Source of the DNA: Phocoena phocoena
Taxonomy: Eukaryota; Chordata; Mammalia; Artiodactyla; Phocoenidae
DNA length: 64,000 nt
Assembly: GCF_963924675.1 (NCBI RefSeq)
Contig: NC_089224.1
Location: forward strand, 48,775,158-48,839,157
Direction of reading: 5' to 3'
Made by a program: the position numbers and the translations under genes. The notes below the pieces were generated by a model, which worked only from the letters and a program-made list of their open reading frames with translations, searched no databases and was not told the DNA's origin. Shown here piece by piece: positions 11,625 to 23,527 of this stretch (the stretch's first letter is position 1; the number at the start of each line of letters is the position of its first letter).

Positions 11625-13167
11625 CTGCAGATCAACAGGGGAATGACACCTTAGTTACCAGGTTACTGTCCTTAACCAGCCGCTAGTGCCCAGTCCCCAC
11701 GACACAGCTACCCCGGACGCACGGACCAGTGCTCGGTGACGCCCATGACTGTGCGGTGAGCCAGGCTGACCGACAGATAGTTCCGCAAGTTACAAACTGA
11801 TTAAGGATAAGAAAGCGTCCCTGTGTTTGGAAACTCTAGGGCTATGAGAAGAAACTTTAGTCAGAATCCTCCTGAAGATGACATAACTCTCATCAAACAG
11901 TCTCATGCTTAGCTACAACCTTCTGATTAGGATTTGGCTTATTTTATTGATTTCCTATAGGACAAAAGAGGCACTGACTAGAACGTTCTTTGCTCTCTAT
12001 AACTTCATGCCAAGTCAGTATTAGTGCTGTTAATAAAAATGTGGGTATTGATTTCTCACATGAAGCACTATGGGAGACAGCGTGGTATGATGGAAAACCT
12101 TTTGTCCTCTCTGACCCTCATCTGCAATGTAAAAGGGTTGAGTCAAGTGACACGTTGGGTTCATTCCAGCTCTAATATTCTAAGCATCTTTGGTTACTCT
12201 TCATGTTGAGTCTTGTGTTGTGATCCAGCTGAATAATGGCCTCTGAGTTAACGGAGGCAATGCTGCCCCATGGGTTTTGGGGTGGGGTAGGGTTCTGGGT
12301 GAAGGGAAGGAACACTGTGATTCGGGTCACCCTCATCCCCACGGTGTTCCTCTTCAGTAGTTAGGTGGACACGTTGTTTTACATAAACACACACTCTGAC
12401 ACTGTCTCTGGATAGTGTGAAAGTCTGGATATGTTCAACTTGCCTCCCCTGTCACCAGTCGGGGGTGTGATAAGTACATAAAGGCTCTGTAAATATCTTG
12501 GCAGAAGTCGGTCAGCAACTGATGGGGCCGGAGGTGGGGATGAGCAAGGACAGGAAAGCTGGCTAACAGGTTTTATGACATGAGCGGTCGGAATGTAAGT
12601 TCTAAAGCCGTGAATAGTAGTAATTCAGCACTCTGGAAATGTGAAGGCAACTTTTAAACTATCTCATCTATGTCCCAAATGTAGTATCTATGCTACACTC
12701 GTCAATCTCAATTGAAATCATCTTTGGAAAGAAAATGTCGACTTTACTTCAAAATACAGACTATCTTAACCTATGTTGGACACTCACTTCTTAATACATT
12801 TTACTTGACTGATAATCTTATTTAATCTGAAGTCAGTCTGCCTTACATTTCACATTTCAACAGAGTATTTGCTTAAGCTACTGGACTTCTATAGATCATC
12901 AGAAACATTCTTTATCTCCCCACTATTTATAATACTTTAAGATCATTAGCAGACAAAAATCTAGTTAAATCAAACTACAGGAATATAGAAAAAGCGTCAC
13001 CATTTCTCAGTCTACTTTATAATTTTAAATAATTTGAAAGAATAACCATCTACTGAAGTTCCCGCCACATAGTACAGTCATTAACATTTTTAATTACATA
13101 ACCCTTTAACACATTAATCTCGTGCCTCAAAGCCAAAGCTAAATTAAAAACCACAGGAGTCACTCAC
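11625..13167 (-). other. SH3GL2: SH3GL2 intron 6
   Basis: 1,543 bases. A weak MIR-like segment sits at about 12070-12190 (gcgtggtatgatgg...ttccagctctaatattc). The rest is AT-rich and unique-looking, with no further exon. Confidence 0.8.
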
Positions 13168-13326
13168 ATCCATCTCTAAGAGATTGAACATGCTTGACTC
13201 AGCAATTTCTTTAGACTCATCAAATTTCTCCAGAGCCTGACGTAGCTCTTCATCTGGAATCTTGCCTTGTCGTTTCTTCTTGTAATCAAAGTCCAGGCGT
13301 CGACCCTCCAACTTCTTTAAATGATG
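13168..13326 (-). CDS. SH3GL2: SH3GL2 exon 6 (BAR domain, basic stretch and helix 3)
   Basis: This 159-base exon is exactly 53 codons, phase 0 at both ends, and encodes residues 156-208 ([21 protein letters not shown]...NLLEMD). The donor is GTGAGT and the acceptor ttcag. It carries the basic run KKLEGRR...YKKKRQGK, part of the concave, lipid-binding face of the BAR domain, then the kinked third helix. Being symmetric, it could be skipped without breaking the frame, but skipping would remove a core part of the BAR fold; the sequence gives no sign that it is alternatively used. Confidence 0.97.
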
Positions 13327-15217
13327 CTGAAAAAGTCAAGGGCGGGAATATGCTTTGAAAGGACGTACGGAAAAGGCCTATTTACAGCTCACTTCCCCAT
13401 CATTGCCTATTAGCTTCCAAAATAAGACAGGCTAAGTTCTAAAACATCATGTCACCAGAAAAATAAAGAAACCTGCATCACTGGGGCAAACGCTTCCAAA
13501 TGCTAAAACATTTATGTTGGGAAACATCTTTAAAAATAATTAATAGCAAGAAAGAAATTGTGGGAAATACCAATACCCTTTATTTTCTACCCCTGCTGGG
13601 TCAAAGCTAAAGTGGAATATACCCCTCTCCATCCCACGACAGAAGCCAGGAATGTGTGTACACACCCTACACATTTGGAAAGCACAGGTATATGGGGCTC
13701 ACAAGTCCCCATCTTCAAGGGAAGTGGTATCTCATGGGAAGGCAGAGGAAAAATGCTTTCCTTGAAATGAGTGAGATAACATGGTATTCTTCCTTTTCAT
13801 ATCATAGAACATTAGTGCTGGAAAGGATTTATCTTTGAGGTAATCCAGTCTGTTAGAATCACCTAAGATGCTTATTAAAAATATGGATTCTTGATCACCT
13901 GAATTAGAATATCCAGGGCTGAGGCCCGGGAATCTATGTCTCAGCACTTACCCTAGTTGACTGATGTATCTTTAGGAGAATCATGGATTAATTTAAGTCT
14001 CCCATCTAACAGATGATGACACTTAGTCATCATCTAGACCTAACTTGGAAAGGACCTAACACCATACACTGCGCATCAATCCCTCTTTGCATCACCCCAG
14101 ATGCACACATTCCTGGTGTGTGGCTGCCTAGCCTTGTCCAACACCTCCACTGACCAAGTAGGAAAGTAGTTTCCTTCCGAAAGCTACAAAGTATTTTTGT
14201 CCTATGAGCAGCAGTGTTTCACTACTAATGGGTGGGAGAAAATGCTAGACTTTCCTTGATCCTGGGTGTGCAAGGAGTAAAAGGGAAGGAAACGGAAACA
14301 GAGTTGGGAGTGGTGAAGAAATGAGAAGGAAGGAGGAAGGATATCCTCGACCTTCCCGCCCACCGTACACCCTGCCTCCAATCCATGCCCTGATCCAGAC
14401 TAAATGTGTGTGTCTTTGGAAGGAATATTCTTTTAGAACATCTGAACTTGCAGTCAGCTGCAGGGTAGAGTCCTGGAGGCAGGGTTACATGTTAGATTTG
14501 GAGTGAGTCTGCCACATACTAACTGTGTGACCTTGAGCCGGTGGTAGGGCTGAAGGAGATTTAAGCTGGAATAAGGAGATCAGGGAGACTACACGTTATG
14601 GCGCTTCATTTTACAGTCAAGGAAATCAAATTTCAGACAAGTGCAACAAATACTTGTTAAAAGAATGAATGAGCAAACATTACACAGCTAGTTCTAGGTA
14701 AAGCCAGTTGAAGTTTATTATTTGGAATAGCTAAACTCTTCTACATGTTTTAGAAAGAGGATAGTTGGGTTCTCCCTCAATCCTAACAAACATTATGAGA
14801 ATATGAAAACACATGTTTACAGAGTAATAGAATAATTATGTATTTAAGCTAACAGCTGGTACAGTTAGCATTTTAGAAGGTGAAATCACCCCCAGAAAAC
14901 CACAGAATAATAAAGAAAATTGTATATTATCAGGGAAAGGATATTACCCTCGTGGAGAAAAAAGCTTGAAAAAACTTGAAAATTGAACGTGGAGAAGTCA
15001 CATGTAATACTCAGGAGTGGCACAGTCATAATATTGGGGCTAAAAGTACTGCATTTCCGGTTTCTCTCGATTTATCGTGCTGGATTCTTTTGCAATTCAC
15101 ATGCTCCGTGCTGACAACATGCAAGGTAAAGCTTTAAAAAATGTTTCCTAAAGGAGAAGGGCACCTGCATCTGTACAATTCCAACTGCCCACTTCCCAAA
15201 TAACTAGCCGCAGATAC
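13327..15217 (-). other. SH3GL2: SH3GL2 intron 5
   Basis: 1,891 bases. It contains a MER5A-like segment at about 13848-13975 and a MIR-like piece at about 14480-14670 (actaactgtgtgaccttgag). No recent insertion and no other exon. Confidence 0.8.
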
Positions 15218-15351
15218 CTGAATTTCCCTCAGATCTTTGTCATGAAGATTCTGAAGGGGGTCAATGAAGTTCTGCTTCACTTCCATGTCCAAAGAGTCCT
15301 TCACCTCCGAGAGTTCCCGCATGGCCTCCCCCACCTCACCAAGCGCTGGGC
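15218..15351 (-). CDS. SH3GL2: SH3GL2 exon 5 (BAR domain, helix 2)
   Basis: This 134-base exon completes Gly111 and encodes residues 112-155 ([18 protein letters not shown]...DKDLREIQ). The acceptor is ttgcag and the donor GTATCT; the exon runs from phase 1 to phase 0. These residues form the middle of the crescent-shaped BAR dimer, with heptad-like spacing of hydrophobic residues ([18 protein letters not shown]). The position after SLD is Met here, where I remember Ile in the human protein; this is a conservative change that needs an alignment to confirm. The intron to exon 4 is only 906 bases, the shortest in the visible gene. Confidence 0.96.
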
Positions 15352-16257
15352 CTGCAAGGGGATAACGAAGCACTTGTACTCGTTCAAGAACCAAGGTGAA
15401 GGTGAAATGCGCTTGCAGTAAGAGCACCCGTCACAGACGAAAAACCTGGGATTACTGTCTGTCCTCTGAAGACAACCAAGACAACATATACTGCCCTCTG
15501 GAGATCAGTGTACTTTCCACCTGAGACAGTATATGAAAGTTCACTGAGTACAATAGACTCAATGCCCCCAATGGGGGGTAGAGGGACCCCTTATTATAAA
15601 GAACATAAAATTTTGCTTTTCCTTTAAAAAGCAATTTGGAAGCCCCCTATCCTCCTTTGTAAGTGCTTGCTTTCCCTTAGAGGAGACCTCTTTAAGGCCA
15701 GCGCATTGAGCAAAAGCAAATACCAGGAACAGAGCACAGGGCTCAATCAGGAAGGACAGTCATGTGCTGCGACCTCACATTGTGGAGTGAAAACAGAAGG
15801 TGGTTACTACGGCAGCTGAGGGTCAAAGGAGGGAGGGGTGAAGGAATTCACCTGGGGCAGTCAAATGAGGTACCCTGCATAGAAGAGCAGGGAGCAAAGA
15901 GAAAGCTCATGGGGTGGGGTGCTGACTCATGCAGACTGTGACAGTTCCCTCTGTCCCAACACTCTAGTTACCGCCAGACACGTGCAATGGTAAATGTCCA
16001 GGCATCTGGACGTGTCACCCAGCTACTGTAATGATGGGATCTCATTAGGAAAAAAGAAAATACATGAAATTCCTAAGACAAATGACACCAAAAATGATGA
16101 AACGACTCTGAAAACAAATTTGGGGCCCATGTGGACAAGATCTAAAATTGAGAATCAAAATATAACACGGTTTGGATGATTTCCTACAGAGTTTTCTTAG
16201 TGGCACTAAAATCCCATGGACGAATGAAAAATGAACATGTGAGGAAGCATACATTAC
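15352..16257 (-). other. SH3GL2: SH3GL2 intron 4
   Basis: 906 bases, the shortest visible intron. Apart from ordinary splice signals I see nothing in it: no transposon, no RNA gene. Confidence 0.85.
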
Positions 16258-16401
16258 CGAAGTTGCAATCATCCCCAAGCTCTCTTCCAAACTTGAGCAT
16301 GGCCTCTGCCAGCAGCGCTTCTGCCTGAGGATAGCCTGGCCCTTTCTCCTGGCCACGGATTTTTGACATGGTGTTGATCATGCTGAGTTTAGCTCTGGAA
16401 G
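16258..16401 (-). CDS. SH3GL2: SH3GL2 exon 4 (BAR insert helix and helix 2)
   Basis: This 144-base exon encodes the rest of Ala63, residues 64-110 ([15 protein letters not shown]...GDDCNF) and the first base of Gly111. The acceptor is a pyrimidine-rich tract ending CAG and the donor is GTAATG. The segment includes the amphipathic insert of the endophilin BAR domain (around residues 60-87), whose insertion into the membrane helps generate curvature, followed by the start of the second long helix ([13 protein letters not shown]). It is the first exon after the 42-kb intron 3. Its first in-frame Met is residue 70, which matters only if a transcript were to start inside intron 3. Confidence 0.96.
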
Positions 16402-16679
16402 CTGAAGACAAAGAGATGAGAGACTTTCAGAGCAGGCGACGTGATGCAGGAGGGACAGGGCGGGGTGGGGAGTCAGGCCTTCCCCGGTCTCTAAACCAGC
16501 TCCGCTACCGAAAACTGCCCCTCCACCAATGTCTTCATCTGCAATATGCGCAGCTTGGTCCACAGATAAACACACACCTGCTCTTTTAATCGCTACACTC
16601 TCCCTTTCTCTCAAAACCTCAAGAGGAATTTAATAGAAAAGGCAAGCTCTTCCAGGCGAAGATCCCATCTTGCCCGTCT

Positions 16680-17032
16680 TCCTGTGCCTTTTCTTTATTT
16701 TATTTTATTTTTTTTAACATCTTTATTGGAGTATAATTGCTTTACAATGGTGTGTTAGTTTCTGCTGTATAACAAAGTGAATCAGCTACACGTATACATA
16801 TATCCCCATATCCCCTCCCTCTTGCATCTCCCTCCCGCCCTCCCTATCCCACCCCTCTAGGTGGTCACAAAGCACCGAGTTGATCTCCCTGTGCTATGCT
16901 GCTGCTTCCCACTAGCTATCTATTTTACGTTTGGTAGTGTATATATATCCATGCCACTCTCTCACTTCGTCCCAGCTTACCCTTCCCCCTCCCCGTGTCC
17001 TCAAGTCCATTCTCTACTCCTGTGCCTTTTCT
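16680..17032 (-). mobile_element. 5'-truncated L1 (3' UTR only) with 15-bp TSD
   Basis: The body (16695-17017) is an L1 3' UTR in minus orientation: T-rich tail, aacatctttattggagtata, then gtagtgtatatatatccatgc. The direct repeat tcctgtgccttttct flanks it at 16680-16694 and 17018-17032. It lies within 300 bases upstream of exon 4 of SH3GL2, in the same orientation as the gene. Confidence 0.9.
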
Positions 17033-18945
17033 GATACTCTCTTCATTGCTGTGGCCCTTCAGTCCCTCTGTGGATCTGGGTGGCCCACAGAAAGCATTTT
17101 GAAAACTACGGGATTATGTGATCCTGAAGTTTTAGGATTCTACCTTGTATTTCAATTCTAGGAAACTATGGACTGAAGTAGGAAATTAACTGATAACTCC
17201 TGCAGTGTGGGCCTTATGCCATGTTTCACTTAACACCATGTATAAAATAGAACTATTTTCAAAATCACCTCTCAACTAAGATTCTAACAGTAAACAGTCC
17301 CATGAAGAACAGAAATATTGTGTTCATTAAAAAGACTTAATTACTTTTCTCGCACATAACTGCTTCTGAAAATTAGTTTTGGGCCACAAAGACAGCATTT
17401 CAATTTCTTTTTTGCTTTTACTTTTATAAAAGAAGATGCCTAGAAGGCAAATCCAGTTTTCATGGAAGAAACAGCTTTATTAGCACACTGTTAAAGACAA
17501 TGATTTACTTGATGCTAGGATACTACGGCTTCTCGGGTTCATTATCAGAGTTGGGAATGTACATTAACCTAGAATTATGCCCAGGATTCCATCTGTTTAG
17601 AAACCTCTGATAGAATCACAGCTAAAGCACACACTTCCTGCATTTAGTGGCTGCCATTTCATCTTGAACATTTCTTTTGAATAGGTTTTTATTTAAACTT
17701 TGGGCTTCAAAGGTCGAATCTGCAGACAAAGAGAATTATTATGAGAGGTCACCCTCCCAAGTTTGCCCAGGGACATTATAATGAACAAGACAGCTATGGC
17801 CTCTGCCTTTATGAAGTTTATAGTGAACTGAGGGTAGCGTCTATTTTAAAAGCAATTAGAGTGAAGTGTATATACCAAGTGTCATGTGGGGAGATTACAG
17901 CAAGTCACGAAAGTATACAGCATCACCCTAATCTGTAGGAGTGGGCATCGCAAAGAAGGTTTCGGGTGAGAAAAATCTTTAAGCTTAGAATCACATAATG
18001 AGTAGCAATTAGTCATGCTAACAGATGTAAAGCCTGGTGGTACCTGGAAAAAATGTAAAATTCACATTTTCTTTACTTTGCTTCTCATAGAAAAGTGTAT
18101 CATACACGTTAAATTTAAAAAATTGAAAATGTCACATGATGACACATTTTTGGGGGGGAATGATATAATTAGAGTATATGTTCAAAGACTTTTCTACAAT
18201 AAGCCATATCTGAAATCCAGGAAAGACATAGTCCCTGCCAAGGTGTTCACAGTAGAGTGAGGTGTCAGATACGTAAACAGTGGCAACAAATGTGATAAAT
18301 GCAATAACAGCTAATACACACAAGGTACCAGGGAAACACAAAGAAGGAGTAACATTAGCACAAATAAAACTGAAATAAGCAGACACCAGACAATAAGAGG
18401 TACCAAATGAACAGAAGGAAAGAAGATAAATGGAGATCAAAGAAACTGAGGAATGAAAACACACACGGTGGTTAATCCCTTCAAGTCCTGTTTTTACACT
18501 CTAAAGATTTATTTCTTTCATGAATTTGGTTACTGATTTGTGCTTAGATCTTGGTTCTGCTAAGAGCTGTCTTCCGGTAAGCAATTACCTGAAATAACTG
18601 TAACAGTTTAATATACTGTGGCTGATTTTCAAATTTATCATTTTCACTGTTGTTCGATTATGTTGTTCAATTCTTCCACTAATTACTTAGGAACATCTTG
18701 AATATGTTCTACATTTTCACGAGAAGGGGGAAGAAAACCATATTCTATTAGCTTATTTCTTCAAATCATCTAAAATACTTAGTGATTCATATATTTGAAG
18801 AGACCAGCTTTTAAATTTATTCACAGATATTAACTATTTTTAAGACTCTTGGATTAGTAAAATTTACGTGTTCTTGAAAAACATAATCACATGTCTGAAT
18901 TAACCATTTTTAAGTGTTAACATAATTATTTTTAAGTGATTTTTA
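17033..18945. repeat. Intron 3 DNA with two antisense L2-like fragments
   Basis: Antisense L2-like text appears at about 17755-17920 (aatgaacaagacagctatggcctctgcctt split by substitutions) and 18215-18310 (gacatagtccctgcc). The rest is AT-rich and unrecognised. Identification is by eye against the remembered L2 3' end. Confidence 0.5.
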
Positions 18946-19163
18946 AAAGCAGTACTTGAAGGAACTTCCCTGGTGGTCCAGTGGTTAAGACTCCACGCTC
19001 CCAATGCAGGGGGCCTGGGTTTGATCCCTGGCCAGGGAACTAGATCCTGCGTGCATGCTGCAACTAAGAGCGCGCATGCTGTAACTAAAAGACCCCATGT
19101 GCCACAACTAAGACCCGGCACAGCCAAATAAATAAATTTTTTTTTTTAAAGCAGTACTTGAAG
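18946..19163 (+). mobile_element. CHR-type SINE with 16-bp TSD
   Basis: The element (18962-19147) begins gaacttccctggtggtccag, contains the tRNA-like head and the CAACTAAG-type body, and ends cacagccaaataaataaa plus a T-run. The direct repeat aaagcagtacttgaag lies at 18946-18961 and 19148-19163. The sequence is more diverged than the SINE at 54228. Confidence 0.9.
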
Positions 19164-19858
19164 AAACAGAGAGGAAGCCTGGAAAAATACAAACTTAAGA
19201 CACTAGAATTCCTATAATATGATCTCGGGCTAGATAGCATCACCAAGTTAGATGTGCCCCTAGGGACCCTTCTCTTCTCTTCTAAAGGGACCTAACTCCT
19301 CTCCTTCACATTATCTTTATATTTGCCATAGCTTTAGCCTTTCTTTCAAATTGTTACAATCTCTCTAAGCCCCCATCTTTACTTTCCCACCTTTGCTATT
19401 CTAGTTCAACCTGCTTCCACTGGGTTTACTGCAGAAACAGCTTCCTAATAGCAATCTCTCCCCTGGCCCATGAGAGCAGGATACTGGTATGCTGCTCTGC
19501 GTATCTCCCAGACAGGATTAGCATAAAGCTGTACACGCATTAGATATTTAACCTAGACTGCTGAAGGAAAGAATAAACGAATAAATAGACTATCTTAGAA
19601 ACTAGTAGACGGTCATGGCAGTGGTTTTCATAAGCAGACTCTGTCCATATCCTATGGCTCATGTGACTGACAGCCTTTTGAATCATAACAGAGAATGGGA
19701 ACTAGAAAACTTGTTTTTTTTATGAAGAATAAAAAGTGTAGCAATCTAATAGAATTCTTTTGCAGAGAGAAGCTACCTGACCTATACTGAAAACAGGGCT
19801 TTAGGGCCAGTCCAGACTGTGAACTGTGAGACTTGCCAGCACACTTCCCCTACTGGTC

Positions 19859-20017
19859 CCCTAGAGCAGCGGTCCCCAACCTTTTTGGAACCAGGGACTG
19901 GTTTTGTGGAAGACAATTTTTCCACGGCTCGCCCACTGCTCACCTCCTGCTGGTTCCTAACAGGCCGAGGACCTGTACCGGTCCGTGGCCCGGGGGTTGG
20001 GGAGCCCTGCCCTAGAG
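19859..20017. mobile_element. Short hAT-type DNA transposon with perfect 8-bp TSD
   Basis: A 143-base element (19867-20009) begins cagcggtccccaacc and ends ggttggggagccctg, so its ends are inverted repeats. The 8-base duplication ccctagag stands on both sides (19859-19866 and 20010-20017). An 8-base TSD with CAG...CTG ends is the hallmark of hAT elements. It has no coding capacity; it is a MITE-like member of a mammal-wide fossil family that I do not name. Confidence 0.85.
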
Positions 20018-20289
20018 AACTGGCAGTCAGGTTTGAACCCTCTGGGCAGAAGACTGGAAGATTCTTCTCTGGGGAATACAACCGACTCAAGAGAAGAGAC
20101 CTACAGATATTCCCAGCTGGAAGCACCCAATGCAACAACTTCAGGCTGATTACCCTAGAATGAAGCTATAATAGTAAATAAGCACCCTCCCCTGACTCAG
20201 CTTTACTGTCCTACACCTAAGAGGGAAAGGTTAGCCACTAACATCAGACTTCGAAGAAAGTTTCTAACATGAAAGAGGCAAAACAAACA

Positions 20290-21830
20290 AGGAAATTGTA
20301 AAAACCAAACAACTCAGGGAAAGAAAAATAACTATCATTAACATTCTTAGGTGTCTAAGATACTTTATCAATGAAATAAAAAAGAAACAGAGAACTCTTA
20401 GAAATTAAAATATAATTTAACTTTAAATATGAATTTCAATAAAACATAAAATTAAAAAAAAATCAATAGAAGCACAGATGATGAGCTTGAGGCAAATTCC
20501 CCCAAAAGTAGAGCAAAAAACCAGAGATTCAAAAAATCAGAAAAATCAGGATCAGTCCAGGAGGTCTAGCAGCTGAATAATAGAAGCTCCAAAAAGAAAG
20601 AACACAGAAATAGAAGGGGAAGAAATTCTTTGTAAAAGTTCAAGAAATCTCTGAACTAACAAACGTGTTCCCAGATTGAAAGGGTCGATCGAATACCCAG
20701 GACAGTGGATAAAAGGATCCTACCAAGGACTATTAACATGAAATTTCGTAACACTGGAGATAAAAAGACAGTCCTAAAACCTTTCAGAGAGGAAAAAATA
20801 GGCTACACACACAGTATCAAGTATTAGAAGGTCACTGAACATGAGAAAACCATGAACATGAGAAATTTCCTCAGAAAACAATGAAGCAATGACTCCAACA
20901 TTTTTGGAGGAAATAATCTATAATCCTAAATTCAAATGATCAATGAAGTATAAAAGTAACATATGACATTTTCAAATACACAAGGAAGATTTTAATTTGT
21001 CTTCCCAAGGTCAATGGAAGAGGCATTCTACCAAAACAAAGGTGTCAGTTGAGAAAAGGGACAGGTTAAGAGATCCAGAAAAAGGGATCCAGTGTAAGAA
21101 AAGAGGTAAAAATGATGATAAAGGGAGATCCCAAGATGGTCCTTGTGCATCAGGCATTGAGCACCAACTGTAGCTGACACTATACATAACCAGGTGCATG
21201 CAGCTCAGGGAGCCATGAGCTAAAGGGAACTATAGGCTCCCCATGATCCCCACTGGAATCAGGTTATAGTTGTCCACTGCTGTACCTTGCTTTATAATGC
21301 ACCCTTCATTGGCCTCCTCCCGTTTCTTAATCTCCTAACAGGATTTCCTGGAATCATCTTCTAAATCAACCACTTGTGCTTACACCCATGCACATGGTTT
21401 ATTTCTGGGGGGACCCAAACTAAGACAGTAACCAATCTAGAATGCAGCATCAGATACATATCTGAAAGATGATTGACACCTGGCACGTTTCAATGTATTG
21501 ACAGGAAATTCCTATCTGTGGCAGAGGGTTAGGGAAAGAATCAGTGAAAGATACACAAGAAGTTAAGAAACTGAAAATTAAAACAATTATTAACTCCAGG
21601 AAAAACAAAAAGGTTGTATAAGAAAAGAAATATAACCGTATTATTCTGTATGTCTCAGATCTGTACAAGTTTGACAAGGGTGTAAAATGTAAATACTGAA
21701 TACTGATCCAACATAAATTATGCTATAAACATACTGGAAAAATGAGAGAGGGAAAAGATGTGTTGCTTCTGGGAAACGGAAATGGGGGAAGTAACTCCAG
21801 GAGGACTGCTGTTTTTTGTAAAAAGCTTTA
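20290..21830 (+). mobile_element. Half-L1-like (HAL1) remnant, interrupted
   Basis: The stretch follows half-L1 ORF1-type text (ctgaactaacaaacgtgttc, cagattgaaagggtcg, atacccaggacagtgg, aacactggagataaaaag, gtcctaaaacctttcagag) and an A-rich coding strand. About 21150-21430 is occupied by a different old repeat ending in ggggggacccaaactaagac. All frames are broken. Assignment is from memory of half-L1 and is moderate. Confidence 0.6.
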
Positions 21831-22009
21831 AAAATATATATATTTTTTATAATATGAGCATATATATTACTTCCATTAGGAAGTACTAAATTTAACATAT
21901 TTCCCACTTCTTTTTCCATCAGTGGACCTAATTTAGTGGCTGAACTGCATAAACTACTCACCGTATCTTCACAATCTGGGCACTGCTCTAACCTCAAGGG
22001 TCTTTCCAC

Positions 22010-23514
22010 CAAAAAGTTCTGCTGAAAAATATGTTCAGTGGTATAAAGAGAATTGGCTAGGAAGAGAAAAGTTAATAAGGATTAACAGGTGAAATGCCAT
22101 CAAGGAAAAAAACCATCAGAGGCAAGGTCTCGATGAGTCCACATCTAGGTGATTTCTGGAAGGAAATGTATCTGGTGAACTGAAACAGCAGGAAGTAAAA
22201 TTAGGATGACCAAGAAAGCTAATTTATTCCCCCAAAGGGCTTCCACTGTTTTGTCTTCTGTTAAAAAGGGGAGGGGGAGCAGTTTCTTTTTTGTCCTCAA
22301 AAATTTATACTATCTATTCAGGGAGAGAAACAGGGGCAGTCAAAGCTCAATCCGTATCAGCTCTGGACTCTAAAGCATAATCTGTACCATCCGTTGAAGA
22401 GCTTTCTAATTCTGGGCACAGCCAAAGGGAAGTCAAAGCTCTGCGGAGAGTAAAACAGAAGCTCTCCTCGCACTGCCAAATGGTGTTATTTTCCTCTGAC
22501 CTAAAAGTGGTGTCCCTGTGAGTCACTGCTCAGTCTCTCCTAAGCAACTAGCATGGTAACTAACTGGGAATGTTGAAAACCCAGTATTTCTGCTAAACCT
22601 TAGTGTTAAAAAAAATATATGTATATATTTCTTAATCCAAATGATCAAACAGGAAAACAGACCATTAGGTCTTGTCTGTCATGGAAAACAGCATGGAGCA
22701 TTACAATAAACATTAGCTTTGGTTCATATAAATACAGGTAAAAATCCAGGCTCCAAATCTTGCTAGCTGTGTATCCCTGAAAAGTCATTTAATTCTGAAA
22801 GTTATTATCAGGATTCAGTGATAAACAGCCAAAAGAGCAACTAGCACAGACACACACCATAGGCACAGGAGACAGGGGAAAGCACCCCTTTCTACCCTCC
22901 ATGTTCTCTTTCTAGAAATGTGTGTGAAGTGTTCCACTGTCACCTTGGTTGTGTGGGAAACTACATTTCCCAGAACCCCTCCCCTGCATGTTTCCAAGCA
23001 AGAATTGGTCCAAAGTGAGGCTGTGCACATTTGGGAGGCGAAGGTGAAGCAGCAGCCATACACTCTGAAGGCTGAGGTGAACACAGGTCCCAGGTTGTCC
23101 TCGATTTCATACTCTGTGCCCAGCTCTTCTTAAATGCTGATTCTGCTGACCAAGAGTGCCCCCAGGCCCACCACAGAGCTTTTGTTGCAAACTCACAGAG
23201 GTGGTAACCTTGAAGAGACAACAGTCTTCTGCAGCCTTCCATGTCAGCTGCCCTGTGCAGTGCTGCTCCAGCAGCTGGGCCTGCCTACCTTCCAGATTCC
23301 TGTAAGTTTGTTTACCTGGGCCAGGGCTGGTCAGTGAACTTTCTCTGATCCTTAACTCTACTTTTTTGGCCTTTATTTACCCAGATCTTCCTACAACTGT
23401 ACAAGCTCTAGTTCCTTTAATAAATCTCTTAGTCCATAGTATCCACCATGTCTTTGCTTCCCTTATTGAACTCTGACTGACACAGTGGCTGATGGTCCAA
23501 TATCTAAACTGATA
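22010..23514. other. Intron 3 DNA, mostly unrecognised
   Basis: A MIR-like piece lies near 22735-22830 (ttgctagctgtgtatccctg). The stretch 22920-23490 resembles an old interspersed repeat (actacatttcccagaacccc ... aataaatctcttagtcc ... gaactctgactgacac) that I cannot name. No exon seen. Confidence 0.45.
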
Positions 23515-23527
23515 AAAATTTATGATT

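Noticed and set aside
18132..18464. A 110-codon minus-strand frame with hydrophobic segments
   Set aside because: No splice or start context, no family recognised, and it overlaps antisense L2-like text; probably chance.
19819..20163. Open frames of 114 and 118 codons on opposite strands
   Set aside because: They cross the hAT MITE at 19867-20009, which has no coding capacity, and continue into non-coding flank.
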